A stretch of 64,000 bases of DNA. Origin: Psychromonas sp. psych-6C06. Its GTDB lineage: Bacteria > Pseudomonadota > Gammaproteobacteria > Enterobacterales > Psychromonadaceae. Of this stretch, positions 47,864-58,337 are shown piece after piece. Within the stretch, counting starts at the first letter, position 1. The number at the start of each line of letters is the position of its first letter. The stretch lies in the NCBI RefSeq assembly GCF_002835465.1, contig NZ_PIZM01000001.1, forward strand, positions 496,001-560,000, read 5' to 3'. The position numbers and the translations under genes were made by a program. The notes under the pieces were generated by a model. It searched no databases. It was not told the DNA's origin and saw nothing but the letters and a program-made list of their open reading frames with translations.

Positions 47864-48026
47864 ATACCAATTCCAGTAAATAGCTGATCTATTTAACTGG
47901 TTAAAATAACTTATTTCCACGTTGTAAGTTTCGCAAAGGGAACAACCATTTACATCAACTTACGCCTTGAATTAAGCCATTTTCCCTGCGTTAAATTTAG
48001 ATCACATACTTATTGGAATTGGTATA
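47864..48026 (-). repeat. MITE-like element, subfamily B (copy 6)
   Basis: 163 bp with inverted ends ATACCAATTCC and GGAATTGGTAT, in the opposite orientation to the nearly identical copy at 42698-42860. It lies 27 bp after the tRNA-Leu terminator. A partial end (AATACCAATAC) follows immediately. Confidence 0.9.
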
Positions 48027-48142
48027 ATACCAATACAATTGCGAATAATATTTCCTTTGCAATTATCTCCTATCAATTTTTATCCCATTGTTTTTGGATA
48101 TACTGTGCCACAGTAAACTGATGTAACATGAAAGGAAAACAT

Positions 48143-48430
48143 ATGACTGAATATATTTTACTCGCCATCATTATGGTATTTATCTATTTTGTATTAATTA
48201 GAAACAAACCTGCGCCAAAAACAGATTGGGAAGGTTTACCTACTTTGCCTGAATATAAAGAAATTGAAAAAACGACGACATCCGAAGGAGAACTATGTTG
48301 TCAATATTGTGGACATACTGAGACAATTGAACGTTCGTTAAATTCAGAAAAAGAGAATCCAAACAAAAATAAGTTCTACCATGCCTGTACAAACTGTAAA
48401 GTTATTTTATGGCGCAGTGAGCAGTCATAG
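48143..48430 (+). CDS. Small membrane-anchored zinc-ribbon protein
   Basis: The protein has 95 residues. ATG 48143 is preceded by AAAGGA at 7 bp, making it preferable to the in-frame ATG 48128. Residues about 2-21 form one hydrophobic segment. The soluble part has CCQYCGH near residue 53 and CTNCK near 84, a four-cysteine zinc-ribbon arrangement. Function is unknown and no family is recognised. It is alone between the repeat and rluF. Confidence 0.7.
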   Translation: MTEYILLAIIMVFIYFVLIRNKPAPKTDWEGLPTLPEYKEIEKTTTSEGELCCQYCGHTETIERSLNSEKENPNKNKFYHACTNCKVILWRSEQS

Positions 48431-48586
48431 TTATAATTTTTACCTCCTATTTATTGTTCTCTTCACAATAATGAATAAATTGGTGGCTTGTTTAAAGTAT
48501 GACTGTGAAATTTCCCTAATAAAAATAGGGCACTGTGAAGTGAGACGCGTATAATACCCATTGCATAAAATGAATAGGAAAGCAGT

Positions 48587-49489
48587 GTGGATAAAAGCAG
48601 TGAAAAACGCCTTAACAAATATATTAGTGACTCTGGTTTTTGCTCGCGACGCGAAGCAGATAAATTAATAGAGCAAAATCGCGTTAAAATTAATGGTGTT
48701 GTACCCGAGTTAGGAACAAAAGTGCAACCGGGCGATAGCGTTGTTGTTGATGGAAAACGTATCAATGCGGTTGAACAAAATAAATCTGATCGTGTCTATA
48801 TTGCCTACAACAAACCGATTGGTATTACCTGTACAACAGAAAGAAATGTGCATGGTAATATCATTGATGCTATCCGCCATAAAAAGCGTATTTTCCCTAT
48901 CGGACGCCTCGATAAACCTTCAGAAGGGCTAATATTTTTAACCAGTGATGGTGATATCGTTAATAAAATATTACGCGCTGAAAATGCACACGATAAAGAA
49001 TATTTAGTCACCGTTGATAAACCTCTCAGTGAACGCTTTGTGGATCGCATGCAACGTGGTGTGCCTATTTTAGATACAATAACGAAACCCTGTGTGGTGA
49101 AAGTACAAAGTCGTTTTGTATTTTCAATAATTTTGACCCAGGGGCTTAATCGTCAAATTAGGCGTATGTGTGAATTCTTAGGTTATGAAGTGACTAAGTT
49201 AAAACGTACACGCATTATGAATGTTACGCTTGATAAGTTAAAGCCAGGGCAATGGCGTAACTTAACCGTCCAAGAGATGGATGACATCAATAGTGCGGTT
49301 TCGGGATCTTCAAAAACAGCGGTAGATACGGCGCAACCTAAACAACAAAATGGCCAAGCAGCACAAGCACCTAAGAAACAACACTCAGCTAAACCTGCGA
49401 CTAAAAAAATATTCGTCAATAATAAACATAAATCAACGCAAGATAAGCCTAAGAATGGAAAACGTACCTTAACGTTAAAACGTAAATGA
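48587..49489 (+). CDS. rluF: 23S rRNA pseudouridine(2604) synthase
   Basis: The protein has 300 residues and starts at GTG 48587 with AGGAA upstream. The S4-like domain [23 protein letters not shown] precedes the RsuA-type catalytic domain. The catalytic Asp is in [48 protein letters not shown] matches RluF. The Lys/Gln-rich C-terminal tail is also typical of RluF. Its end overlaps thiL by 4 bp, an unusual coupling. Confidence 0.94.
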   Translation: MDKSSEKRLNKYISDSGFCSRREADKLIEQNRVKINGVVPELGTKVQPGDSVVVDGKRINAVEQNKSDRVYIAYNKPIGITCTTERNVHGNIIDAIRHKKRIFPIGRLDKPSEGLIFLTSDGDIVNKILRAENAHDKEYLVTVDKPLSERFVDRMQRGVPILDTITKPCVVKVQSRFVFSIILTQGLNRQIRRMCEFLGYEVTKLKRTRIMNVTLDKLKPGQWRNLTVQEMDDINSAVSGSSKTAVDTAQPKQQNGQAAQAPKKQHSAKPATKKIFVNNKHKSTQDKPKNGKRTLTLKRK

Positions 49490-50469
49490 GTTTAGGCGAG
49501 TTTGATGTCATTACACACTACTTTAAACTGCATGACTGCGGTGTGACAGATAGCGGCGTTGATATCGGCATTGGCGATGATTGCGCTATTCTTGATATTC
49601 CCGATGGTTGCCAGCTCGCTGTGACTACCGATACCTTAGTCGCTGGTGTTCACTTTTTTGAAGATGTCTGCCCGTATCGTCTGGGTTATAAATCTTTAGC
49701 GGTAAATTTAAGTGATTTAGCTGCCATGGGGGCGACACCTAAATGGGTTTCGCTAGCGATTACATTGCCTAATGTTGAAACCCATTGGTTAAGTGAATTT
49801 TCACGGGGATTTTTTGACCTTGCTAATAAGCAAGGCGTTCAACTCGTTGGCGGTGATACGACTAAGGGGCCGTTATCGATTACGGTGTCTGCGAAAGGGA
49901 TCGTCAGTCGTAATAAAGCACTTAAACGCAACGGTGCCAAACAGGGCGATCTGATTTGTGTATCGGGTGATTTAGGAAACGGTGCACTAGGGCTCGCGCA
50001 TAAACTGGAAAATAGGTCGTTAATTAACAGTCAATTTTTCGTTGATGCTTTAGAGTTAACTGAGCCTCGTAATGAACTCGGTATGTTATTAGTTAATCAG
50101 GCGTCAAGTTGCATCGATATTTCTGATGGTTTGCTACAAGACTTACAACATATCCTCGATGCCTCTAAATGCAGTGCACATATTAAGGCTGATGCCTTAC
50201 CTTTTTCGAATGCAATGCAGCAAGAAATAGAGCAGGACAAGGTTACCCAAGAGCAAGCTTATCAATATGCACTGTCGGGAGGGGATGATTACGAGTTGTT
50301 ATTTACGCTTAGTCCAGACGCCTATCAAGACTTATTAAAGCAAGATTTGATTGATAAAATCACCGTCATTGGTGATGTATTGGCAAACGAAGATGAAAAA
50401 ATCAGGATCACTCAATCCAGTAAACCGCTCTCTCTTGCGCTTTCCGGTTGGGATCACTTTAAAAAATAA
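49486..50469 (+). CDS. thiL: Thiamine-monophosphate kinase
   Basis: The final step of thiamine diphosphate synthesis: ATP-dependent phosphorylation of thiamine phosphate in the cytosol. 327 residues. [51 protein letters not shown] and [15 protein letters not shown] are PurM-like ATP/Mg sites. [15 protein letters not shown] and [11 protein letters not shown] complete the family. pgpA follows by 26 bp, as in many gammaproteobacteria. Confidence 0.96.
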   Translation: MSLGEFDVITHYFKLHDCGVTDSGVDIGIGDDCAILDIPDGCQLAVTTDTLVAGVHFFEDVCPYRLGYKSLAVNLSDLAAMGATPKWVSLAITLPNVETHWLSEFSRGFFDLANKQGVQLVGGDTTKGPLSITVSAKGIVSRNKALKRNGAKQGDLICVSGDLGNGALGLAHKLENRSLINSQFFVDALELTEPRNELGMLLVNQASSCIDISDGLLQDLQHILDASKCSAHIKADALPFSNAMQQEIEQDKVTQEQAYQYALSGGDDYELLFTLSPDAYQDLLKQDLIDKITVIGDVLANEDEKIRITQSSKPLSLALSGWDHFKK

Positions 50470-50495
50470 AACAATACAATCAGGTATTTTTTGTC

Positions 50496-50978
50496 ATGAA
50501 ACGTGAAGATTTAAAAGGCTTAAAACTAACTAACCCGATCCATTTAGCTGCCGTGGGATTTGGTAGTGGCTTACCAAATAAGGCGCCGGGTACTTTTGGT
50601 ACATTAGCAGCTGTGCCACTGTATTATTTTCTTTCATTCTTATCGCTTGAAGTATATGTCACGGTATTGATCATCAGTAGCCTATTAGGCTTTTGGTTTT
50701 GTCATGTTGCCAGTCGCGATATGGGAGTACATGATCATAAAGCGATAGTATGGGATGAATTTGTTGGTTATTGGATCACCATGGTTTGCGTGCCATTTAG
50801 TTGGCAGTGGGCAATTGTTGGTTTTATATTGTTCCGTTTCTTTGATATTTTAAAACCGTGGCCAATAAGCTGGCTAGATAAAAAAATGCAAGGTGGTTTT
50901 GGTATTATGATCGACGATATTGTCGCAGGTGTTTTTGCCGCCATTGTTTTACAGGGACTTATTTATTTTTATGGGTAA
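50496..50978 (+). CDS. pgpA: Phosphatidylglycerophosphatase A
   Basis: This inner-membrane lipid phosphatase (160 residues) makes phosphatidylglycerol from its phosphate. GFGSGLPNKAPGTFGTLAAVP and DHKAIVWDEFVGYWITM carry the conserved acidic and basic residues. RFFDILKPWPISWLDKKMQGGFGIMIDDIVAG closes the domain. About four hydrophobic segments. The following gene starts inside its last codons (8-bp overlap). Confidence 0.96.
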   Translation: MKREDLKGLKLTNPIHLAAVGFGSGLPNKAPGTFGTLAAVPLYYFLSFLSLEVYVTVLIISSLLGFWFCHVASRDMGVHDHKAIVWDEFVGYWITMVCVPFSWQWAIVGFILFRFFDILKPWPISWLDKKMQGGFGIMIDDIVAGVFAAIVLQGLIYFYG

Positions 50979-52494
50979 GCGTATTTTGCTTCTATTGTTT
51001 TCTAAAGCTATCGTTTTATGCTTTGCTTTGAGTCTTTCAGGCTTGAATGCCGCGATTATAGACACAGAATTACATAACCAAAAAGTAGTGCAAATAGCCG
51101 TGACTGATATTCCCATTTCACTATCACCTTATGCAACGGATGCCTTACAAGATCAGTTTAGTCACCTATTTTTCGATCCGCTGGTACGCTGGGGGCAAGA
51201 GCGAAAACTAGAATATCGATTACTTGCTAAGTTGAAAACGATAAATAAAAATAAAACGCGTTTTTACCTTAAAAAGAACATCTATTTTCACTCTGGAAAT
51301 GTGCTAACAAGTAAAGATGTACAGTGGTCATTTCAACAAGCGTTGAACAATAAATATTTACAAAGAAAGTTACAGCATAAAATAAAAATAACGCCGGTTA
51401 ATCGTTACCAACTGGATATAGAAACTTCTTTAACACAGCCTCAATTGCTCGATTATTTAACACACCTATTTGTACTAGATAGTGCTTATTATCAAAAAAA
51501 TAAAATAGAACATAATGTTGCGCAAAGTGCATTATCACCGCCAATAACAAGTTTACCTCTTTCAGGGACGGGTCCTTATCAGGTTGCTTCCTATTATTCG
51601 GGTGTTAATTTACGTGTGCAAGCCAATACACATTATTGGCAAAACCAGCCAATGTATAAAACTATTAACTTTGTAAAAATAAAATCCCCTGAATCGCGTT
51701 TATATGCTTTATTAGCCGATGACATTGATATTAGTGAAAGTGTATCTAGTAAAAATATTAATTCAGTTAATTTTTTAGAAGACAAAAATGTTTACCAAGC
51801 TCGTGGAGCGAATGCCCTATTTTTAACGGTTAATGAGTTGAATAACGATCTTTTTAATCGTCAAACTGCACGTAATGCGATTCATTTGGCTATCAATCAA
51901 AGTGGTATCTTAAAGCATATTCTATACGGTACGGGAGGAGTGTATGATAGGTTTAGGTTAGATACTTCACAAGGCGTCGCACCAGTATATGATGCAAAAC
52001 GAGCAAAGTATTTATTAGGCAAAATTGGTGCGCCTAAAAAGATGTCATTATTAGTGAAAAGTGATCCGAATAGTTATACCGATGAAGTCGCTTTTGCTTT
52101 AATAAATATGTTTAAAAAAGTTGATATCCAACTAAAAGTAATAAAAGTAGAAACAGAAAAAGAGTGGAATCTATTCCAATTTAATCATGATTTTACGCTT
52201 TCTGTCTGGCAATCTGATCTTGTTGAAGAGGGCAATGTTTACCATGATATTTTTAGCAACAGCTTATTATCAGGGTACATAAACGCACATTTTAATAAGC
52301 AAAAGCGAAGCTTAACGATGAACGAAAAAATTATGCTATTCGAAGGTTACCAGCTGTCTGATTATATTATGCCACTCTTTTCAAGAAATAAGGTATGGGC
52401 AAACGATAAACAGTTTGATCTACAAACTGTTTTTTCAGTGAACGCGATTCCTTACTGGCATCTATTAACAGTTAATAAGAAAAGTACGCCTTAA
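50971..52494 (+). CDS. Extracellular solute-binding protein family 5, orphan
   Basis: The protein has 507 residues. ATG 50971 gives a signal peptide ([27 protein letters not shown]); the frame open upstream overlaps pgp[32 protein letters not shown] and [28 protein letters not shown] are typical family 5 (oligopeptide or nickel type) segments, followed by [13 protein letters not shown]. No permease genes are near. It is coupled to pgpA by overlap. Its 3' end overlaps the convergent dxs gene by 23 bp. Ligand unknown. Confidence 0.85.
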   Translation: MGKRILLLLFSKAIVLCFALSLSGLNAAIIDTELHNQKVVQIAVTDIPISLSPYATDALQDQFSHLFFDPLVRWGQERKLEYRLLAKLKTINKNKTRFYLKKNIYFHSGNVLTSKDVQWSFQQALNNKYLQRKLQHKIKITPVNRYQLDIETSLTQPQLLDYLTHLFVLDSAYYQKNKIEHNVAQSALSPPITSLPLSGTGPYQVASYYSGVNLRVQANTHYWQNQPMYKTINFVKIKSPESRLYALLADDIDISESVSSKNINSVNFLEDKNVYQARGANALFLTVNELNNDLFNRQTARNAIHLAINQSGILKHILYGTGGVYDRFRLDTSQGVAPVYDAKRAKYLLGKIGAPKKMSLLVKSDPNSYTDEVAFALINMFKKVDIQLKVIKVETEKEWNLFQFNHDFTLSVWQSDLVEEGNVYHDIFSNSLLSGYINAHFNKQKRSLTMNEKIMLFEGYQLSDYIMPLFSRNKVWANDKQFDLQTVFSVNAIPYWHLLTVNKKSTP

Positions 52495-54334
52495 CTTGTT
52501 GCTCAATACCGTCACTATCAAGTTGTAGGAGATGATAGATTTCTGGTTGGGTCCCTTGCTCAACAAAGTTATCCGGTAACCCCAGGTTTAATACACTGCG
52601 ATTAATTTTTTGAGACATAATAAATTCATTAACCGCAGAGCCAGCTCCACCAGCAATGCTATTTTCTTCGATAGTAACAAAGTCTTGGTGAGTATGTGCT
52701 AATTGCAAAAGTAATGTTTTATCCAAAGGCTTAACAAAACGCATATCGACCAGAGTCGCATTTAGTTTTTCTGCGACAGGGATTGCTTGTTGTAATAGTG
52801 TACCAAAACAAAGAATAGCTAGCTTTTCTCCCTCCCTAACTATTTTGGCTTTGCCAATTTCAAGCGCTTTCATTTGTTTATCTAATGCTACACCTGTACC
52901 TGTTCCTCGAGGATATCGGACTGCAGCAGGGGTGTTGAGCATGTGTCCGGTATAGAGCATATTACGGCACTCTTGCTCATCGGAAGGAGTCATTACGGTC
53001 ATATTAGGGATGCAACGCAAAAAACTTAAATCATAGGCGCCTTGGTGCGTTGGCCCATCGGCCCCTACAATACCGGCGCGGTCGATAGCAAATAATACAC
53101 CTTGGTTTTGTATTGCGACATCATGAATCAGTTGGTCATAGGCTCTCTGTAAAAAACTGGAATAGATTGCGACGACCGGATTTAAACCTGAGATAGACAT
53201 TCCTGTTGCTAATGTAACTGCATGCTGCTCTGCAATCGCTACATCATAGTATTTATCTGGATGGCGTTTTGAAAATGAAACCATGCCTGAGCCTTCACGC
53301 ATTGCTGGTGTAATGGCCGTTAACTTCTCATCACTATCGGCCATATCATTTAACCAATCACCAAAAATTTGTGAGAATGTCGGTGAGGTCGGCGCTGCTT
53401 TAGGAAGGTCTTGATCAGGCGTAAATTTAGGTACAGCATGGTAACCAATAGGATCAAGTTCAGCTTGTTTGTAACCTTTACCTTTTTTAGTCATTACATG
53501 TAAAAATTGTGGTCCACTATGACTACGCATATTGCGTAACGTATCGACTAAGTCGATGACATTGTGCCCATCCATCGGGCCGATATAGTTAAAGCCAAAC
53601 TCTTCAAAAATAGTGGCAGGTGAGACCATACCCTTAAGGTGTTCTTCAGTACGTTTAGCAAACTCTTTAATAGGGGGCATAGTTGAGAGTACTTTTTTAC
53701 TACCTTCGCGAAGTTGAGTATAAAGGTCACCGGATAAAATTTTAGCAAGGTGGTTATTAAGTGCTCCTACATTTTCAGAAATAGACATCTCATTGTCATT
53801 CAATACAACTAACATGTCATTATGAATGGCGCCCGCATGGTTCATCGCTTCAAAAGCCATACCGGCGGTGATCGCGCCATCACCAATAACAGCAACTACT
53901 TTTCTTCCTTGATCTTCTTTTTCAGCTGCAATAGCCATCCCTAGTGCGGCACCAATAGATGTCGAAGAGTGACCAACACTCAATACATCATATTCACTTT
54001 CTTCGCGCCATGGGAAAGGGTGTAAACCTTTAAAGGTACGAATGGTGTCCATTTTATCACGACGACCAGTGAGAATTTTATGCGGGTAGGCTTGATGGCC
54101 GACGTCAAAAATCAAATGGTCAAAGGGAGTATGGTACACATAGTGCAAGGCAACAGTTAACTCTACAACCCCAAGTCCTGATGCTAAGTGGCCACTTGTT
54201 TGGCTTACACTTGTTAATAGAAACTGGCGCAATTCGTTACAAAATTCGGGTAATTGTTCTTTTTTTAATAAGCGCAGATCTTCAGGATAATTGATATTGG
54301 TAAGTAACGGATAATTTTTAAGATCTAAAGGCAT
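52472..54334 (-). CDS. dxs: 1-deoxy-D-xylulose-5-phosphate synthase
   Basis: This thiamine-diphosphate enzyme (620 residues) makes DXP from pyruvate and glyceraldehyde phosphate, the first step of the MEP isoprenoid pathway. [37 protein letters not shown] and [20 protein letters not shown] with [12 protein letters not shown] form the ThDP site. [33 protein letters not shown] and RYPRGTG follow. It sits downstream of ispA and xseB in one minus-strand operon, the conserved Vibrio/E. coli order. Confidence 0.97.
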   Translation of the reverse strand: MPLDLKNYPLLTNINYPEDLRLLKKEQLPEFCNELRQFLLTSVSQTSGHLASGLGVVELTVALHYVYHTPFDHLIFDVGHQAYPHKILTGRRDKMDTIRTFKGLHPFPWREESEYDVLSVGHSSTSIGAALGMAIAAEKEDQGRKVVAVIGDGAITAGMAFEAMNHAGAIHNDMLVVLNDNEMSISENVGALNNHLAKILSGDLYTQLREGSKKVLSTMPPIKEFAKRTEEHLKGMVSPATIFEEFGFNYIGPMDGHNVIDLVDTLRNMRSHSGPQFLHVMTKKGKGYKQAELDPIGYHAVPKFTPDQDLPKAAPTSPTFSQIFGDWLNDMADSDEKLTAITPAMREGSGMVSFSKRHPDKYYDVAIAEQHAVTLATGMSISGLNPVVAIYSSFLQRAYDQLIHDVAIQNQGVLFAIDRAGIVGADGPTHQGAYDLSFLRCIPNMTVMTPSDEQECRNMLYTGHMLNTPAAVRYPRGTGTGVALDKQMKALEIGKAKIVREGEKLAILCFGTLLQQAIPVAEKLNATLVDMRFVKPLDKTLLLQLAHTHQDFVTIEENSIAGGAGSAVNEFIMSQKINRSVLNLGLPDNFVEQGTQPEIYHLLQLDSDGIEQQVKAYFSY

Positions 54335-54366
54335 AATAGTTTGTCGCGCTTATCTGGGAAATGGGA

Positions 54367-55257
54367 TTAACGATCTCGTTTAATTATATATAATGCAAAC
54401 GATTCAAGTAACTGAGTATTATAAGGCAATTGTGTCAAAGCATGAAGCGCTTCTTCACAAAGCGATGTTGCTTTTGCGATCGCTTGCTCTAAACCAAGTA
54501 ATGCAGGGTAGGTAGATTTCTGATGTGCTATGTCAGAACCTTGTGGTTTACCAAGTGTTTCAGTATCGCTGATGATGTCTAAAATATCGTCTTGTACTTG
54601 AAAGGCAAGTCCGATTGAAGAAGAAAATTGTTGTAATAACAGCAAGTGTTGTGGCGGTAATTGCTCATTACTGAGTGCACCTAGTGTCACAGCAGCTTCA
54701 ATTAATGCGCCCGTTTTTGCTGCGTGAATTTTCTCTAAACTGCTCAAACCAACTTGTTTGTTTTCAGCTTCTAAATCTAATGATTGCCCTCCACACATTC
54801 CAGCTTCACCGGATGCTTTAGCTAATATATTGACCATTTTTAACTGTGTATTAGCACTAAGCCCATCAATCGGTTGCGATATAATCTCAAAGGCAAGGGT
54901 TTGCAGGGCATCGCCCGCTAAGATAGCTGCCGCTTCATCAAATTGAATATGGCAAGTTTTTTGACCTCTGCGCAATGCATCATCATCCATTGCAGGTAAG
55001 TCATCGTGAATTAAAGAGTAAGCATGTACGGATTCAATCGCACAGGCGAGTGGATCGAGTGTTAATTTACTTGAGCCTAACATCTCGCCAACCGCGTAAA
55101 CAAGAAAAGGGCGAATACGTTTACCCCCTAAGAGAGCACCATAAGCCATCGCTTCATTCAATTTAGAAGAAGTTGGGTTTTCTACTTTAATATATTGGCT
55201 AAGATTATTATTAACACGTTGCTGATAATAGGTAATTGTCTCTAAAAGTGGTGTCAT
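54367..55257 (-). CDS. ispA: Farnesyl diphosphate synthase
   Basis: This prenyltransferase (296 residues) condenses DMAPP and IPP to farnesyl diphosphate. GGKRIRPFLVY binds diphosphate. The first Asp-rich motif is HDDLPAMDDD and the second is QVQDDILD. KTGALIEAAVTLGA and CGGQSLDLEAE lie between. Middle gene of xseB-ispA-dxs, with 8 bp to xseB and 32 bp to dxs. Confidence 0.96.
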   Translation of the reverse strand: MTPLLETITYYQQRVNNNLSQYIKVENPTSSKLNEAMAYGALLGGKRIRPFLVYAVGEMLGSSKLTLDPLACAIESVHAYSLIHDDLPAMDDDALRRGQKTCHIQFDEAAAILAGDALQTLAFEIISQPIDGLSANTQLKMVNILAKASGEAGMCGGQSLDLEAENKQVGLSSLEKIHAAKTGALIEAAVTLGALSNEQLPPQHLLLLQQFSSSIGLAFQVQDDILDIISDTETLGKPQGSDIAHQKSTYPALLGLEQAIAKATSLCEEALHALTQLPYNTQLLESFALYIIKRDR

Positions 55258-55265
55258 GATAATAT

Positions 55266-55499
55266 TTATTCACTAAATTCTTGGAGAGAAGACTGAGTAT
55301 CATTTTGCATCAGAATAGATACTTGCTGTTGTGCTTTTTGTAACTTTTGACTATTACTTCTTGCTAGCGAAATACCACGTTCAAACTGTTTGAGTGCGTC
55401 CTCTAAAGGTAAATCACCAGCTTCAAGATGATTAACGATCGATTCTAATTCATTAATCGCCTCTTCATATTGCATGTTTTCAGGTTTTTTTAACGCCAT
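55266..55499 (-). CDS. xseB: Exodeoxyribonuclease VII small subunit
   Basis: This 77-residue subunit assembles in multiple copies with XseA into a single-strand exonuclease. YEEAINELESIVNHLEAGDLPLEDALKQFERGISL is the family core. ATG 55499 was chosen because it gives the standard length; the open frame upstream is unlike the family. First gene of the minus-strand xseB-ispA-dxs operon, divergent from pomA. Confidence 0.94.
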   Translation of the reverse strand: MALKKPENMQYEEAINELESIVNHLEAGDLPLEDALKQFERGISLARSNSQKLQKAQQQVSILMQNDTQSSLQEFSE

Positions 55500-55693
55500 A
55501 TTTTCAATCTCTAAAATTTTTTTCAAGGGTACCCTGCACAGGCAATAAGTCAAATAGCAAAGGATAAATTATTTATAAACAGTGACATTGTTATGGAAAC
55601 TTTTGTTTATCGCTAATGAATAACTGCAAAGTGTCGATATAAAGCTATAATCTCAATTATCAGTTTAACTCGTTTTAATTAAAGGAATATTTT

Positions 55694-56470
55694 GTGGATT
55701 TAGCTACTCTGATCGGAATTGTAGGTGCATTTGGCTTTGTTATTATGGCGATGTTACTTGGTGGCACCATTGAAATGTTTATCGATGTCGTCTCGATATT
55801 GATTGTATTTGGTGGTACCGCATTTGTGGTTATGATGAAATACAATATGGGGCAGTTTATTGGTGCGATTAAAATAGCAATGAAAGCCTTTATGTTTAAA
55901 ACAGATTCACCAGAAGAGTTGATCAGTAAATCTGTTGAGATGGCGGATGCCGCCCGTAAAGGTGGCTTTTTAGCCTTAGAAGAGGCTGAAATTAGTAACG
56001 CATTCATGCAAAAAGGCGTCGATATGCTCGTTGATGGCCATGATGCAGATGTTGTACGCGCAACACTTGAAAATGATATCCGCTTAACTGCTGGGCGCCA
56101 TGAAAGGGGGGCTGATATTTTTAAACAAATTGGTGATGTCGCCCCTGCAATGGGAATGATTGGTACGCTTGTTGGGTTAGTTGCCATGTTATCTAATATG
56201 GATGACCCAAAGTCAATTGGTCCTGCAATGGCTGTTGCTTTATTAACAACGCTTTACGGTGCGATTATCGCCAATATGATGGCATTACCTGTTTCAGACA
56301 AACTTAAATTGCGTGCAGAAGAAGAAAAACTAAACCGTAGTTTGATTTTAGATGCGGTTCTAGGTATCCAGGATGGACAAAATCCTCGTGTGATAGAAGG
56401 GGTTCTTCGAAATTACTTACCTGAGTCTAAACGTGGTAGTGGTGAGGCTGGCGAAGGCGGTGAAGAATAA
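55694..56470 (+). CDS. pomA: Flagellar motor stator protein, PomA/MotA family
   Basis: The protein has 258 residues and starts at GTG 55694 with AAAGGAA upstream. With PomB it forms the ion channel driving flagellar rotation. Four transmembrane segments are visible: about 4-24, 30-50, 155-175 and 185-205. GDVAPAMGMIGTLVGLVAML and GPAMAVALLTTLYGAIIANM line the channel and interact with PomB. Placement beside xseB-ispA-dxs matches the sodium-driven PomAB locus of Vibrio rather than E. coli motAB. Confidence 0.95.
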   Translation: MDLATLIGIVGAFGFVIMAMLLGGTIEMFIDVVSILIVFGGTAFVVMMKYNMGQFIGAIKIAMKAFMFKTDSPEELISKSVEMADAARKGGFLALEEAEISNAFMQKGVDMLVDGHDADVVRATLENDIRLTAGRHERGADIFKQIGDVAPAMGMIGTLVGLVAMLSNMDDPKSIGPAMAVALLTTLYGAIIANMMALPVSDKLKLRAEEEKLNRSLILDAVLGIQDGQNPRVIEGVLRNYLPESKRGSGEAGEGGEE

Positions 56471-57480
56471 TGGCTGAAGAAGAGTGTAAGTGTCCACCCG
56501 AAGGACTCCCTGCTTGGATGGGAACCTTTGCCGACTTAATGTCACTGTTAATGTGTTTCTTTGTATTGTTATTATCATTTTCTGAAATGGATGTATTAAA
56601 ATTTAAGCAGATTGCGGGCTCGATGAAATATGCCTTTGGTGTGCAATCAATGCTTGAAGTTAAAGATATTCCCAAAGGAACCTCTGTTATTGCGCAAGAA
56701 TTTACGCCGGGAAAACCGGATCCGACCCCCATTGAAGTGATCATGCAACAAACAATTGAGATGACAAAAGCTAAATTAGATTTTCAAGAGGGGGAATCTA
56801 GTCGAGTGGGTGGTCAAGAGAACGTTAAAGTTAGGAAAGTGGCATCTCCACAAGAAATTGAAGAGCAGTCTGAAAGTCAGGCGCAATCAGAAACAGATTC
56901 GGAAGGGCAAAAAGAGGAAGCGCCAACACAAGAACAACAAAGTGAATCTAAAGAATCTCAACTTGAAGAATTTAACCCTGCACCGGGTGTTTCTGCGCAA
57001 CACGGGTTAGCAAAAAAAGTAGCTAAAGAGTTACGTGAAGAAATTGAAGATGGTGCCATTGAGATAGAAGCGTTAGGGCAACAGTTGATTATTCGAGTAC
57101 GAGAAAAGGGCGCATTTCCATCTGGATCAGCATTTTTACAGCCTAGGTTTAGACCAGTAATACGCAAAGTAGCTGAAATATTGGTAGATGTCCCAGGTGT
57201 GATCACAATTTCAGGGCACACAGATAATGAGCAAGTTCAATCTGAGCTTTATCGTTCAAATTGGGATCTTTCGGCACAAAGAGCCGTATCAGTTGCCCAT
57301 GAAATGCTCAATGTACGTGCAATTCGTGGCAAAAAATTGGTTGTTGTCGGATACGCAAATAGTAAGCCACTGACCGAAAATGCGAATGCCAGCGAAAAGC
57401 GAAGAAATCGCCGTGTTGAAATTATGATCATGCAAGGTCAAGCTTCAGAAAGTGAAGAGATAGGGGTCTCTGAAAATTAA
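56470..57480 (+). CDS. pomB: Flagellar motor stator protein PomB, OmpA-like
   Basis: The protein has 336 residues. An N-terminal segment (about 20-42) has WMGTFADLMSLLMCFFVLLL, which carries the channel Asp. A Gln/Glu/Ser-rich linker (about 115-175) follows. The C-terminal OmpA-like peptidoglycan-binding domain has TISGHTDNEQVQSELYRSNWDLSAQRA and RRNRRVEI. It overlaps pomA by 1 bp. The linker is longer than in E. coli MotB, as in Vibrio PomB. Confidence 0.95.
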   Translation: MAEEECKCPPEGLPAWMGTFADLMSLLMCFFVLLLSFSEMDVLKFKQIAGSMKYAFGVQSMLEVKDIPKGTSVIAQEFTPGKPDPTPIEVIMQQTIEMTKAKLDFQEGESSRVGGQENVKVRKVASPQEIEEQSESQAQSETDSEGQKEEAPTQEQQSESKESQLEEFNPAPGVSAQHGLAKKVAKELREEIEDGAIEIEALGQQLIIRVREKGAFPSGSAFLQPRFRPVIRKVAEILVDVPGVITISGHTDNEQVQSELYRSNWDLSAQRAVSVAHEMLNVRAIRGKKLVVVGYANSKPLTENANASEKRRNRRVEIMIMQGQASESEEIGVSEN

Positions 57481-57538
57481 TAGAGGACAAGGAATGTTTT
57501 AATAAGCCTTAATTAAGGCCACAGATGTTGTTTCTAAT

Positions 57539-58279
57539 ATGAGTAAGTTTATGATAAATCTTGAAGTATGTATTGATAATATTGAATCCCTTTTTACAGC
57601 CCAACAGGCTGGTGCAGATCGTATTGAATTATGTGGTGCATTGGCATTAGGGGGATTAAGTCCAAGTTCAGGGTTAATCACCCAAGTAATGAAACATGCT
57701 TCAGTTCCAGTTAACGTCATGGTACGTCCAAGAGATGGAGATTTTTTATATTCAAGTCATGAAGTAGAGATGATGTTGCATGAGATCCACACTGCCAAAA
57801 AATATGGAATGCATGGTGTTGTTTTTGGTGCTCTGGATAAGCAAGCGAAAATTGATGTAGATATATTGAAGAGTTTAATGCGCGCAGCTGAAGGTTTATC
57901 GGTCACTTTTCATCGTGCCATAGACTGTTGCGAAGATGCTCATTTAGCGATTGATACACTTTTATCTGTAGGTTGTGATCGCGTATTGACCTCAGGACTT
58001 GCAAGTAATGCTGAACTTGGTGCTGACTGCCTTAAAAGCATGGTTTCGCAAAGCCAAGGACGTTTAATTATCATGGCAGGTGCTGGGATCAATGCAAACA
58101 ATGTCGCGGGTATAATTAAAGATACTGGCGTGAGTGAAGTACACCTTTCAGGAAAAGTAAGCCGGGCTAGCCAGATGGAAAATATATTAAATTGTGGTTA
58201 TCTTCCTGAATTTATGAAAATTAGCGTAACTTCTGCCGATAAAATAAGTACAGTAAAACAAGCGATTCAAGGTTTTTAA
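57539..58279 (+). CDS. cutC: CutC-family TIM-barrel protein
   Basis: The protein has 246 residues. INLEVCIDNIESLFTAQQAGADRIELC, GGLSPSSGLI, VMVRPRDGDFLYS and VTFHRAIDCCEDAHLAID identify CutC, a cytosolic barrel long linked to copper homeostasis. GRLIIMAGAGINANNV is near the C-terminus. The copper link is disputed in the literature as I know it, so the role is left open. It stands 58 bp after pomB, probably as its own unit. Confidence 0.93.
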   Translation: MSKFMINLEVCIDNIESLFTAQQAGADRIELCGALALGGLSPSSGLITQVMKHASVPVNVMVRPRDGDFLYSSHEVEMMLHEIHTAKKYGMHGVVFGALDKQAKIDVDILKSLMRAAEGLSVTFHRAIDCCEDAHLAIDTLLSVGCDRVLTSGLASNAELGADCLKSMVSQSQGRLIIMAGAGINANNVAGIIKDTGVSEVHLSGKVSRASQMENILNCGYLPEFMKISVTSADKISTVKQAIQGF

Positions 58280-58337
58280 TGGCTTAGTAAGTCACAAAAA
58301 AGTATAATCTTCCGCGCATACGCCCCGTAACCCAAAA

